NCBI GenBank assembly: GCA_016219065.1
Contig: JACRCK010000364.1
Coordinates: forward strand, 1-33,152
Length of the DNA: 33,152 nucleotides
DNA from: Deltaproteobacteria bacterium
GTDB lineage: Bacteria > Desulfobacterota > RBG-13-43-22
Direction: 5' to 3'
Position numbers and translations under genes: made by a program. How positions within the stretch are numbered: the first letter of the stretch is position 1; every line of letters starts with the position of its first letter. Shown piece by piece: positions 1 to 7,210 of the stretch. The notes beneath the pieces are model-generated. The model ran no database searches, was not told the origin of the DNA, and saw only the letters and a list, made by a program, of their open reading frames with translations.

Positions 1-2
1 AA

Positions 3-419
3 AAGGCCGATCACGAAGCCGCCCCCCGGTCGGCCCGCCTCTTCCGGGCTTTGTCCGATTCCAAGTCGGTTCAGGCCCGCCGTTGCCTGCTGCTTTTGCG
101 GGGAAAGATCGGCGCCACCCGGGAAAACCTGGAATCCGCGCTGGCCCTGGAACAACGGGACTATGAAGAGGAATACCCCGTCCTGATCCGGGAGGCCGAA
201 GAAGAAGGACAAAAAACCGTGCAGATGATCTTTTCCCAGACCCAGGAATTGGGGCCGGTCCTGACGGCCCTGCTGGAAAAGGCGCTGGGCGATGAACAGA
301 CCCCCGGCGAGCTGGATTACTACGTCTGTCAGGTCTGCGGCTATATCAGTGAAAACCGGGCCCCGGAAAAATGCCCCGTGTGTGGGGCCATACCGGGGAA
401 ATTCCAGAGGGTGGTTTAG
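3..419 (+). CDS. Rubrerythrin-like protein, 5' end outside window, diiron ligands degenerate
   Basis: The frame is open from the window edge, so the N-terminus is missing. Visible are the second half of a ferritin-like four-helix domain (ENLESALALEQ, then a helix pair) and a C-terminal rubredoxin-like knuckle, CQVCGY...CPVCGA, with all four Cys. Rubrerythrins reduce peroxide in the cytoplasm of anaerobes through a diiron site and a Fe(SCys)4 centre. Here several usual diiron ligand positions look replaced. The helix-B E-x2-H position reads K-S-V-Q, helix C reads E-Q-R-D, and the last-helix E-x2-H reads E-L-G-P. The rubredoxin end is therefore intact while the oxidase centre may be altered or lost. 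An internal TTG at 51 could be mistaken for a start, but homology continues upstream of it. AOR follows 93 bp downstream on the same strand. Confidence 0.8.
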   Translation, partial: KADHEAAPRSARLFRALSDSKSVQARRCLLLLRGKIGATRENLESALALEQRDYEEEYPVLIREAEEEGQKTVQMIFSQTQELGPVLTALLEKALGDEQTPGELDYYVCQVCGYISENRAPEKCPVCGAIPGKFQRVV

Positions 420-427
420 CAAAAATT

Positions 428-444
428 GTTGCTGGTTGCCGGTT
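428..444. repeat. Short tandem repeat, 7-bp unit GTTGCTG
   Basis: Two and a half units (GTTGCTG GTTGCCG GTTG) lie in the gap between the rubrerythrin-like gene and AOR. A longer run of the same unit occurs at the far right end of the window, at 33093-33123. Confidence 0.5.
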
Positions 445-512
445 GAAAAGGCCCATACCGGATAGCCGCCAAAACCTCCGATCGGGGATTGCCCAACCAA
501 AGAGGAGACCTT

Positions 513-2537
513 ATGGCCGAAAACAACCTGCCGAATGGAAAGGGGTACTGGGGGCGAATCCTCTGGGTGGATTTGTCCTCCGGAAAAATCACCTTTGAGG
601 ATTTAGATGATGCCCTCTATGAAAAATTCCTGAGCGGGGCCGGACTGGGGGCCAAAATCCTTTGGGATCGGCTGCCGGCCGGGATCGATCCCCTGGGCCC
701 GGAAAACATCCTGGGATTTACCACCGGCCTGCTCACCGATACCGGCACCCTCTTTTCAGGCCGCTTTACGGTAGTCGGGAAATCACCCCTGTCCGGCGGC
801 TGGGGCGACGCCAACGCCGGCGGTTATTTTTCACCCTGGTTGAAACGCTCCGGGTTCGATGCCCTTTTTTTCTCCGGGGCCGCTGAACGGCCGGTTTACC
901 TTTACCTGGATGACCGGACCGCCGAACTGCGGGAGGCCTCCGATCTCTGGGGTGCCGACACCCTGGAAACCGAAACCCGGTTAAAGGAACGGTATGGACC
1001 TCGAGTCCAGGTGGCCTGTATCGGTCCGGCCGGGGAAAAGCTGAGCCGCATCTCCGGCATCGTAACCGACCGGGGCCGAATCGCCGCCCGGAGCGGCCTG
1101 GGCGCCGTCATGGGCGCGAAAAGGCTGAAAGCCGTTGTGGCTGCCGGGACCCGCCGGGTGGGGGTAGCCGACCGCCGCCAAATCAACCGTTTGGCCAAAG
1201 AATTCCAGGAGCGGCTGGCCGGCAAAAAAGGACTCCAACGCTTCCTGACGGACGGCCTGATGGGCATGATGGGCCGGATCACCCGCCATAGCCGAATTTT
1301 TCCCCGCCAGCCGGCCGACCTCTGGCGCCTCCTGCTCAGCAAATTCGGGACCACCGCCATAACCGCCATGAGCGCCGAGAGCGGGGACAGCCCGATCAAA
1401 AATTGGGGTGGTGTAGGCTACCTCGACTTCCCCCTTTCCCGTTCCCAGAAGATCGGGGCCGAAGCCGTCTTGAAATACGAGACCAAGAAATACGGTTGTT
1501 TTTCCTGCCCCCTCCATTGCGGCGGTCTCCTTAAAATCGAAGCAGGCCCCTACCCCATCCCGGAAATGCATAAAATCGAGTATGAAACCCTCGGCGCTTT
1601 CGGAGGGCTGCTGCTCAACGACGACCTTTTCACCATCTTCAAAATCAATGACCTGTTGAATCGGGCCGGAATGGATTCCATCTCCTGCGGCGGGGCGGTG
1701 GCCTTTGCCCTGGAATGCTTCGAAAACGGCATCCTGACTTCGGCCGACACCGACGGGTTGGAACTGCGCTGGGGAAACGCCCCGGCCATACTGCAATTGA
1801 CCGAAAAGATTATTTCCCGCCAGGGTCTGGGAGACACCCTGGCCGACGGCGTAAAACGAGCCGCCGAAAAAATAGGCCGGGGTTCCGAGCGTTTTGCCGT
1901 TCATTGCGGCGGCGTGGAACCCGCCATGCACGATCCGAAATTCGACCCCGGATTTGGAACGGCCTACGCCTGCGAAGCCGCCCCGGGCCGGCACACCGTC
2001 TCTTCTTACACCTACCTGGACCTCCAGGTCCTGGAAAAAAAATTCAAAAAGGCAAAAAAAATCCCTTCCCTGACCACCTACAAAGAAAAGTATCGGACCG
2101 ACAACAAGGGCGAAGCCCTGGCGGTCAACGGCTTTTTCAAAATGCTCATCGACGGCGCCGGAGTCTGCCTGTTCGGGACCCAAATCGGCGGGAATTTCCC
2201 CCTGACCGAATGGATCAACGCGGCCACCGGGTGGCAACGGCTCCCCGATGATTACCTGGCTACCGGAGAACGGATCGCCCAGTTACGTCAGGCCTTCAAT
2301 CTCCGGGAGGGTTTGAATCCCAAAAAAGATTTTCGGCTCCATCCCCGGATTTATGGCGATCCGCCGCTGCCCAAAGGCCCGGCCAAGGGGATTACACTGG
2401 ATATGGAGGCCTTGACCAACGGGTATTATCAGGCCCTGCACTGGGATCCGGCGACGGGCCGGGCAGAAAAAGAACATCTGATCGCTTTGGGGCTGGAAGA
2501 AATTATCCCTGTTTTGTATGGGGAGGGCCATCATTAG
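513..2537 (+). CDS. Aldehyde:ferredoxin oxidoreductase family protein (tungstopterin enzyme)
   Basis: The protein has 674 aa, in the usual AOR family range. The ATG at 513 is chosen because AGAGGAG (501-507) lies at normal spacing; the in-frame TTG at 489 overlaps that site. The N-terminal domain begins GYWGRILWVDLSSGKI, followed by the GAGLGAK and SGRFTVVGKSPLSGG stretches typical of the tungsten-bis-pterin domain. The [4Fe-4S] ligands are present: C329-x2-C332-x3-C336 (CFSCPLHC) and a distal Cys at about 552 (GAGVCLFG). The family oxidises aldehydes to acids with ferredoxin, or runs the reverse reaction. It also includes BamB-type benzoyl-CoA reductase subunits, so the substrate cannot be fixed from sequence. 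No ferredoxin or electron-transfer partner gene is adjacent. It is convergent with the Sec-rhodanese gene. Confidence 0.9.
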   Translation: MAENNLPNGKGYWGRILWVDLSSGKITFEDLDDALYEKFLSGAGLGAKILWDRLPAGIDPLGPENILGFTTGLLTDTGTLFSGRFTVVGKSPLSGGWGDANAGGYFSPWLKRSGFDALFFSGAAERPVYLYLDDRTAELREASDLWGADTLETETRLKERYGPRVQVACIGPAGEKLSRISGIVTDRGRIAARSGLGAVMGAKRLKAVVAAGTRRVGVADRRQINRLAKEFQERLAGKKGLQRFLTDGLMGMMGRITRHSRIFPRQPADLWRLLLSKFGTTAITAMSAESGDSPIKNWGGVGYLDFPLSRSQKIGAEAVLKYETKKYGCFSCPLHCGGLLKIEAGPYPIPEMHKIEYETLGAFGGLLLNDDLFTIFKINDLLNRAGMDSISCGGAVAFALECFENGILTSADTDGLELRWGNAPAILQLTEKIISRQGLGDTLADGVKRAAEKIGRGSERFAVHCGGVEPAMHDPKFDPGFGTAYACEAAPGRHTVSSYTYLDLQVLEKKFKKAKKIPSLTTYKEKYRTDNKGEALAVNGFFKMLIDGAGVCLFGTQIGGNFPLTEWINAATGWQRLPDDYLATGERIAQLRQAFNLREGLNPKKDFRLHPRIYGDPPLPKGPAKGITLDMEALTNGYYQALHWDPATGRAEKEHLIALGLEEIIPVLYGEGHH

Positions 2538-2545
2538 AAATTTGG

Positions 2546-2652
2546 AGTTAAGAGTTGATAATTGATTGTTGATTGTTGCTTTTCGCTGCCGGCATTATCT
2601 TGCGCGGAAAGAAACTTTAATAATCAATTCTCAATTATTAATTCTCAATTAT
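2546..2652. repeat. AT-rich imperfect inverted repeat after AOR
   Basis: The left arm contains GAGTTGATAATTGATTGTTG and the right arm AATCAATTCTCAATTATTAA. The arms are imperfectly complementary around a short GC-richer centre (2579-2610). It is much more AT-rich than the flanking genes. It may help terminate AOR transcription, but there is no classic U-tract. Confidence 0.5.
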
Positions 2653-2661
2653 CCATGAAAG

Positions 2662-2699
2662 ACAAAAAACCCCCGGGCCGCTATAAGCGCCCGGGGGTT
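2662..2699 (-). terminator. Rho-independent terminator of the Sec-rhodanese gene
   Basis: A GC-rich hairpin has arms AACCCCCGGGC and GCCCGGGGGTT around a loop containing TATAA. On the minus strand it is followed by a run of six T (GTTTTTTGTC). It lies 27 bp beyond the stop of the minus-strand gene. Confidence 0.85.
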
Positions 2700-2725
2700 C
2701 GGAGGGTTCACTGCAGGTTGAAGGG

Positions 2726-4093
2726 TTATTTATAGCAACAGAATAAATCTTTACCCTTGATGGTAATCTTGTCGTTCAAAAACCGGGCCTTATACCCTCC
2801 GGCATTTCTCAGGATATGATAGCCCATTTCGGCCCGCAGACCGGTACGGCAATGAATGATAATCTCCTTGTCCTTGGGCAGCTCATTGAGACGACCCTGG
2901 AGCGCATCCAACGGAATTTGGACCGCCCCTTCCAGGGTCCCTTCGGCCGCCTCTTCTTTATTGCGCACGTCCAGAATAAGCTTGTCGGCCGGGCGGGTTT
3001 TGACGATGTTCATGAACTCGTCGCCCGTAATTTCACCGGGGTGCGGCCGGGGGATGTAAAAAATAGTGGTTCGGACGTCGCCCTTCTGGGTAGGCCGGTT
3101 TTTGGCCAGCCAACCTTCAAAACCCCCTTCCAGGACCCGAATGCGGCTATAGCCCCAGGAGGAAATCATCTTCACCGCCGCCTGTAATTCCTTCCAATCG
3201 GATTTATCCGTGTAAAGGATAATCGGCGCCTTGCGGTCGATAGGGAACTGACCTCTTTCTTTTTCCAGGTTCTTCATCTCCAGGGCCACGGCCCCCTGAA
3301 TATGGGACTTCTTGGCGGCCTCTACCCCCCGCAGGTCTAAAAGGACCAGATAGCCCATCATCTGTTCCACAAAGGCCCCGTCGGTATAGAGTACGTTTCC
3401 AGCTTCGGACCAGGCCGGGATGCCGTCATGATATACTTTGATATTGGTATAGCCTAATTTTTCCGCCCTCCGGGCGGCCATGGGACTGAGGGCTCAGGTG
3501 GAACCCTGACAGTAGAAAACGACCATTTTGCCTTTATCCTGAGGTAGCAGGTTGGTCAGCTTGTCAAAAGCCGGCAAGGGCATGTTCTGGGCGCCCGGGA
3601 TGCGCTCTTCCTGAAAACGATAGGCCGGGCGGGAGTCAAGCAGCACGAATTTTCCCGCTTCCGGTCCGGTGGCCACCAATTTTTCCATGTCCTTGGTGGA
3701 CAACAACTGGTTGGCCGGAACCTTCAGCGGAGGCTTTACCGTCACTTTTTGGGCGTGTAAGCCGTCGGGCTTTTCCTCAAAGGCAATCTTCAAGGCGTTA
3801 TCCCCGGTCAGATCGCCATAGGTCTTGGCATTTTCCAATTTGGTTTGGCTCGATACCTTGACCACCACCGGGCGCGGGCCCACTTTTACCGTCAACAAGT
3901 TGGCCATCCGGGAATAGGATTGGAAATCCCCCAGTATCAACTTGGCCTTGGGATCATAATTATGGCAGTTCAGGCAGTTGGGCCCCCAAAGAGATTTCCC
4001 TTCTTCAGCCGCTCCGGCCGGACCGGTTCCGTAAAACAACCCGGCCGCCAGCAATAACGGCCAGACCAGCAGACGACAGTATTTACTTTTCAT
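2726..4093 (-). CDS. Candidate selenoprotein: exported haem-c, triple-rhodanese protein with in-frame TGA (Sec200)
   Basis: Read through the TGA at 3494-3496, the frame gives 455 aa. Order: signal peptide (about 1-28), haem c site C40-L-N-C-H44, a beta-rich stretch (about 50-125), then three rhodanese domains (about 130-230, 240-332, 352-449). Domain 1 has VVFYC195-QGST-U200, then ALSPMAARRAEKLGYTN and KVYHDGIPAW in the same frame, the normal second half of the domain. Sec replaces the Cys found there in related YC-x4-C rhodaneses. Domain 2 lacks a catalytic Cys (YTDKS). Domain 3 keeps C415-RTGLR. The start has a strong RBS (AAGGAGG, 4098-4104) and a promoter upstream. Rhodaneses move sulfane sulfur; the haem and export signal suggest periplasmic sulfur or selenium redox chemistry. 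The alternative, a nonsense mutation, is less likely because the downstream half shows no decay. Confidence 0.82.
3463..3496 (-). promoter_or_regulatory. Candidate bacterial SECIS: UGA plus downstream G-loop hairpin
   Basis: On the minus strand, UGA (3496-3494) is followed by 16 nt and then a perfect 6-bp stem, CCGCCC-GGA-GGGCGG (3477-3463), with a 3-nt apical loop starting with G. The loop begins 23 nt after the UGA. Known bacterial SECIS elements lie directly 3' of the UGA, with a small apical loop carrying an early G about 16-37 nt downstream. A competing pairing of GCCCUC with GAGGGC is also possible. Confidence 0.7.
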
Positions 4094-4129
4094 TATTCCT
4101 CCTTACCTCGAGTTTTTATTGATTGGATA

Positions 4130-4157
4130 AAAATAAGAATTCAATGCGCCATGTCAA
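4130..4157 (-). promoter_or_regulatory. Sigma-70-type promoter for the Sec-rhodanese gene
   Basis: On the minus strand: TTGACA (4157-4152), a 16-nt spacer, then TATTTT (4135-4130). It lies 37 bp before the ATG at 4093, which has an AAGGAGG ribosome site. Confidence 0.6.
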
Positions 4158-4264
4158 TATAGTAGCAATATACATGCCCCCCATTCGCCAGATCTGAATA
4201 TTTTTTAACTTATTGTAATGATTATATTTTTATTTTTTAAACACCAACTTAGTTAATCTTTTGC

Positions 4265-4293
4265 TTGCGAATTAACATTAACATGATTAACAT
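4265..4293 (+). promoter_or_regulatory. Possible promoter with ATTAACAT direct repeats before the sigma-54 activator
   Basis: TTGCGA (4265-4270), a 17-nt spacer and TAACAT (4288-4293) form a modest promoter. ATTAACAT occurs at 4271-4278 and 4286-4293, with further TTAAC copies just downstream, in very AT-rich DNA between two divergent genes. It could be a regulator-binding site; this is inference. Confidence 0.4.
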
Positions 4294-4357
4294 ATTTTAA
4301 CTTAACAGGCGTTAAGGTGATTCAGTGGGGGTAGAAAAAAAGCCAGAGGATAACCTT

Positions 4358-5728
4358 ATGAAACCCGAAGACATTTCACAGTACTGGGAATCGATTGTAG
4401 ACACCATGGCCGATGGTCTGCTGATCGTGGACACGGAGGGCAATATTGTATTCATCAATCCGGCGGCTGAAGAAATTACCGGGTATCAAAACGAAGAAGT
4501 GGTGGGGAAGCCTTGTACGGTATTCGAGAGCGATACCTGTATGCTGCAAACAGCCAAAGGCCGGGTCAAGCAATGTAACCTTTTCAGGCTCGGAAAAGTA
4601 TCCCGGCGGCGGTGCGCCATCAAAAAAAAGGACGGCAATACGGTCTATCTCTTGAAAAATGCCACGGTGTTGAAGGACGAGAACGGGCAGCCGATAGGCG
4701 GAGTAGAATCGCTGACGGATATATCGGAGTTAATGAAAAAGGACCAGGAAATAGAATTTCTGAAAAAAGAATTGACCCATGAGCACGGCTTCCATGGCAT
4801 CATCGGGAAAAGTCCGGCCATGGAAGCGGTCTTTGACCTGGTAAAAAACGCGGCCGAGTCGGAAGCGCCGGTCGTCATTCTGGGGGAAAGCGGGACGGGT
4901 AAAGAATTGGTGGCTTCGGCCATTCATCGCCTGAGCCTGAGAAACAAAGGCCCCTTTATCAAGGTGAATTGCGCCTCCTTGAACGAATCCCTGCTGGAGA
5001 GCGAGTTGTTCGGCCACGTCAAGGGCGCCTTCACCGGGGCGGACCGCCTGCGTATCGGGCGGTTTGACGCCGCCAGCGGCGGGAGCCTCTTCCTGGATGA
5101 AATCGGGGACATCCCCCCCTCGGTCCAGGTAAAGATCCTGCGCGTCGTCCAGGAAAAAGAAATCGAACGGGTGGGGAGCCAAAACCCCGTCAAGATCGAT
5201 GTCCGCCTGATCTCGGCCACCAACCGGGACTTGAAAGACCTGGTGGAACGGGGGATCTTTCGGGAAGACCTTTTTTACCGCTTAAACGTCATCCCGATTC
5301 GCATCCCTAGCCTGCGGGAACGGAAAGACGATATCCCGCTGTTGACTGAGGCCATCATCACGAAAATTCGTCTGAGAAGTCAGAAGACGGTTCAAGGTCT
5401 CAGCCCCGAGGCCATGGATCTCTTGATGAATTACAGTTGGCCAGGAAATATCCGGGAACTGATCAACGTACTGGAATATGCCTTTGTGGTTTGTAAAGAG
5501 AATTGGATTCGCAGCGAACACCTCCCCGGCTATCTGACCCACGAAAAGGTGAAAAAGTTTTATATAGAAAAGAATGAAGGCGGCAGCAAAAAAGGGACGG
5601 GAGAGCTGGAAAGAATATTGATCGCCCTGGAGCAGTCCAAGGGGAAAAAAATCGAGGCGGCTCAACGGCTGGGGCTCAGCCGGGTCTCCCTCTGGAAAAA
5701 GATGAAAAAATACAATCTAGTGGCTTAA
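4358..5728 (+). CDS. Sigma-54-dependent transcriptional activator, PAS-AAA+-Fis
   Basis: The protein has 456 aa. The ATG at 4358 is preferred because AGAGGA (4345-4350) precedes it by 7 nt and the protein then starts directly before the PAS domain; a GTG at 4325 with AAGGTGA upstream is the alternative. PAS spans about 10-120 and holds four Cys (53, 61, 73, 86), which suggests a metal, Fe-S or thiol-based sensor. The AAA+ domain has Walker A GESGTGKE (176-183), GAFTGA (223-228) for sigma-54 contact, Walker B SLFLDEIGD (243-251) and SATNRDL. A Fis-type helix-turn-helix ends the protein (IEAAQRLGLSRVSLWKKMKK). It is an orphan activator without a receiver domain, so the PAS domain is probably the input. 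Being divergent from the Sec-rhodanese gene makes that gene a possible target, but no convincing -24/-12 site was seen there. Confidence 0.92.
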   Translation: MKPEDISQYWESIVDTMADGLLIVDTEGNIVFINPAAEEITGYQNEEVVGKPCTVFESDTCMLQTAKGRVKQCNLFRLGKVSRRRCAIKKKDGNTVYLLKNATVLKDENGQPIGGVESLTDISELMKKDQEIEFLKKELTHEHGFHGIIGKSPAMEAVFDLVKNAAESEAPVVILGESGTGKELVASAIHRLSLRNKGPFIKVNCASLNESLLESELFGHVKGAFTGADRLRIGRFDAASGGSLFLDEIGDIPPSVQVKILRVVQEKEIERVGSQNPVKIDVRLISATNRDLKDLVERGIFREDLFYRLNVIPIRIPSLRERKDDIPLLTEAIITKIRLRSQKTVQGLSPEAMDLLMNYSWPGNIRELINVLEYAFVVCKENWIRSEHLPGYLTHEKVKKFYIEKNEGGSKKGTGELERILIALEQSKGKKIEAAQRLGLSRVSLWKKMKKYNLVA

Positions 5729-5787
5729 AAAGGCCTGGATATTAGATTCTTACACGGCTTAATCTGCGAATTGGTCTCTAACAAAAG

Positions 5788-5865
5788 CCGGAGTATTGGA
5801 GTAATGGAGTGCTGGAGTAAAAGGTCTTAAGGCAATACTCCAATACTCCACCACTCCATTGCTCC
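5788..5865. repeat. Octamer inverted repeat, copy A
   Basis: The left arm is built of 8-bp units (GAGTATTG GAGTAATG GAGTGCTG GAGTAA). The right arm has the complementary CAATACTC-type units. It begins 59 bp after the stop of the sigma-54 activator and precedes the convergent gene end at 5929. Related copies lie at 9078, 10229 and 21188. Confidence 0.85.
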
Positions 5866-5928
5866 CAATAGAATTACTTCGGATCAATATAAAATTCAAA
5901 TATCTTTGATTATTTTAAGCGGGTCGTT

Positions 5929-6675
5929 TTATTTCGGGCCGGAGGTGGTCGTGAGGATCGGCTTGATGGTTACGGCCACGGGACTGGAAAGCTTGAAAAT
6001 CAGCTCCGTACCGGCGGGCAGGGTCAGTTCGGTGGTCCCGGTGGCCCAGGAAAGGACCGTCCCCGTCCCGCCTCCGACTCCGACCCCGATCAAGGCCCCG
6101 GCGGTATGGCCGAGCATGGACCCTAGGCCGGCTCCAATAATGCCCCCGGCGGCGATTAAACCGATATTACGGGTCAACGTCTCTCGCCCCGATTTAACGA
6201 AGGACTCGGTTGAAAAAAAATACGACTTCTGGTCCGGCAGGATAAGCCGTTGCAGATGCAGTTCCAGCGACCCGCCTCCCCGGAACCGTCCGGGTGAACT
6301 CACTTTGGATACAAAGCCCTCCAACGGGATCCCCAACGGGGCGATCACCTGCCCGCCGGCCACCAGCGGCTCGATCAGCGTGGCGTGAAAAATGGACCCG
6401 GCCCTGGCGGAAGAGGATTTCAAGGTTAGGTTCAGACGGGACCGGATCGGAGTCCCCACAGGCACGACGATCTGAATAAATTCCGGGACCGCCGGTTTGG
6501 CCGGCTGCGGAGCCGTGGGGCCGCTCTTTTTGCCGACTTTAGGCGCAGCCCCCTGGTTCGCGCCCATTCCGTACAGGCCGGAAACCGGGGCCAGGAAACA
6601 GATGACGGCGACGCCGATCAAGGTCAATCCGAAACGCGGTAAGCCCACTCCTTTGAGCCTCATTCTCCCCGGCAT
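5929..6675 (-). CDS. Exported protein with C-terminal glycine zipper, function unknown
   Basis: The protein has 248 aa. An N-terminal hydrophobic segment (about 13-36) looks like a signal peptide or anchor and is followed by a Pro/Ala/Lys-rich linker. The central part (IVVPVGTPIRSRL ... GGQVIAPLGIPLEGFVSKV) resembles a beta-rich domain common in exported bacterial proteins, in which a property given as G-T-x-I/L is followed by a V-I-A-P-G-x-x-L-x-G-x-V pattern. A glycine zipper (about 165-207, GGIIGAGLGSMLGHTAGALIG) could insert in or associate with membrane. It follows the 94-aa gene with a 6-bp gap and probably shares its transcript. I do not recognise a specific function. An ATG at 6663 is an alternative start. 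Confidence 0.7.
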   Translation of the reverse strand: MPGRMRLKGVGLPRFGLTLIGVAVICFLAPVSGLYGMGANQGAAPKVGKKSGPTAPQPAKPAVPEFIQIVVPVGTPIRSRLNLTLKSSSARAGSIFHATLIEPLVAGGQVIAPLGIPLEGFVSKVSSPGRFRGGGSLELHLQRLILPDQKSYFFSTESFVKSGRETLTRNIGLIAAGGIIGAGLGSMLGHTAGALIGVGVGGGTGTVLSWATGTTELTLPAGTELIFKLSSPVAVTIKPILTTTSGPK

Positions 6676-6681
6676 GATCTT

Positions 6682-6966
6682 TTATCCTTTATACTGTTGG
6701 TGGCAGTTCTTTTTCCTCTCCTTCAAGCCCTCATACGCTGCTGCGGCCCCCGGGAGGTCTCCGGTCTCGATTTTCGCCCCGATCCGGGCCACCTGCCTCA
6801 GGAAATCCTCTCCCACGGCAGCGGGAACTTTGGCGGTTTCGGCGAAGAAATCACGGCAGGCCTTTTCAAAGCCCTGATAAATGGTCCACGGGTCTCCTTT
6901 TCCCTTTTCCAAGGCCGATTTTAAATCGGAATACAATTGGGACATCCATTTTTTCGACTCGAGCAT
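6682..6966 (-). CDS. Small helical protein of 94 aa, hypothetical
   Basis: The ATG at 6966 is chosen because GAGGAG sits 7 nt upstream on the minus strand. A longer frame to 7053 would run through the promoter. The protein is rich in predicted helix, has no signal peptide, and ends KERKKNCHQQYKG. The ending recalls the C-terminal C-x2-C-H-x2-[FY]-[KR] haem site of cytochrome c' proteins with the first Cys replaced by Lys. That resemblance is weak and is inference only. It is the first gene of a two-gene transcript with the glycine-zipper protein. Confidence 0.65.
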   Translation of the reverse strand: MLESKKWMSQLYSDLKSALEKGKGDPWTIYQGFEKACRDFFAETAKVPAAVGEDFLRQVARIGAKIETGDLPGAAAAYEGLKERKKNCHQQYKG

Positions 6967-7021
6967 GACCGATCTCCTCAGCGTTTTTCGGGAGGGCATT
7001 TCAAAAAGAATCAGCAGAGCG

Positions 7022-7050
7022 ATCATAATCAGTTTATCTCTTTTTGCCAA
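7022..7050 (-). promoter_or_regulatory. Promoter for the 6966/6675 gene pair
   Basis: On the minus strand: TTGGCA (7050-7045), a 17-nt spacer, TATGAT (7027-7022). The -35 box overlaps the left arm of the palindrome at 7049-7085. Confidence 0.65.
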
Positions 7051-7085
7051 CATATTTTCGGGAGCAGGCCTTCCGAAAATATGTT
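7049..7085. promoter_or_regulatory. Perfect 13-bp inverted repeat between divergent promoters (candidate operator)
   Basis: AACATATTTTCGG (7049-7061) and CCGAAAATATGTT (7073-7085) are perfect inverted repeats around an 11-nt centre. Neither side is followed by a T-run, so it is not a terminator. It lies exactly between the -35 boxes of two divergent promoters. Confidence 0.7.
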
Positions 7086-7111
7086 GAAAAAACGACTGAT
7101 CATGCTATATT
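7084..7111 (+). promoter_or_regulatory. Promoter for asnB
   Basis: TTGAAA (7084-7089), a 16-nt spacer and TATATT (7106-7111) lie about 100 bp before the asnB ATG. The -35 box overlaps the last bases of the palindrome's right arm. Confidence 0.6.
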
Positions 7112-7210
7112 ACTTTTAAAAGACCCCCCTTGGTTCGGTGGTATTTCATGCCACCTACACTATGGCAAACCAGGGCGAGGGTCTGTTTTTTTAAAAGGAT
7201 TCCATGCACC

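Noticed and set aside
981-2237. Long minus-strand open frame of 418 codons opposite AOR
   Set aside because: It is antisense to a well-supported AOR gene, has low-complexity Gly/Phe composition and no family motif. It is a shadow of GC-rich codon bias.
4094-4160. Sigma-54 -24/-12 promoter before the Sec-rhodanese gene
   Set aside because: TGGCGC-N-ATTGAA on the minus strand only partly resembles TGGC-N8-TTGC and lacks the GC at -12. The overlapping sigma-70 boxes fit better.
6967-7053. Upstream extension of the 94-aa protein to an ATG at 7053
   Set aside because: This stretch contains a good promoter (-35 7045-7050, -10 7022-7027), while the ATG at 6966 has a GAGGAG site.
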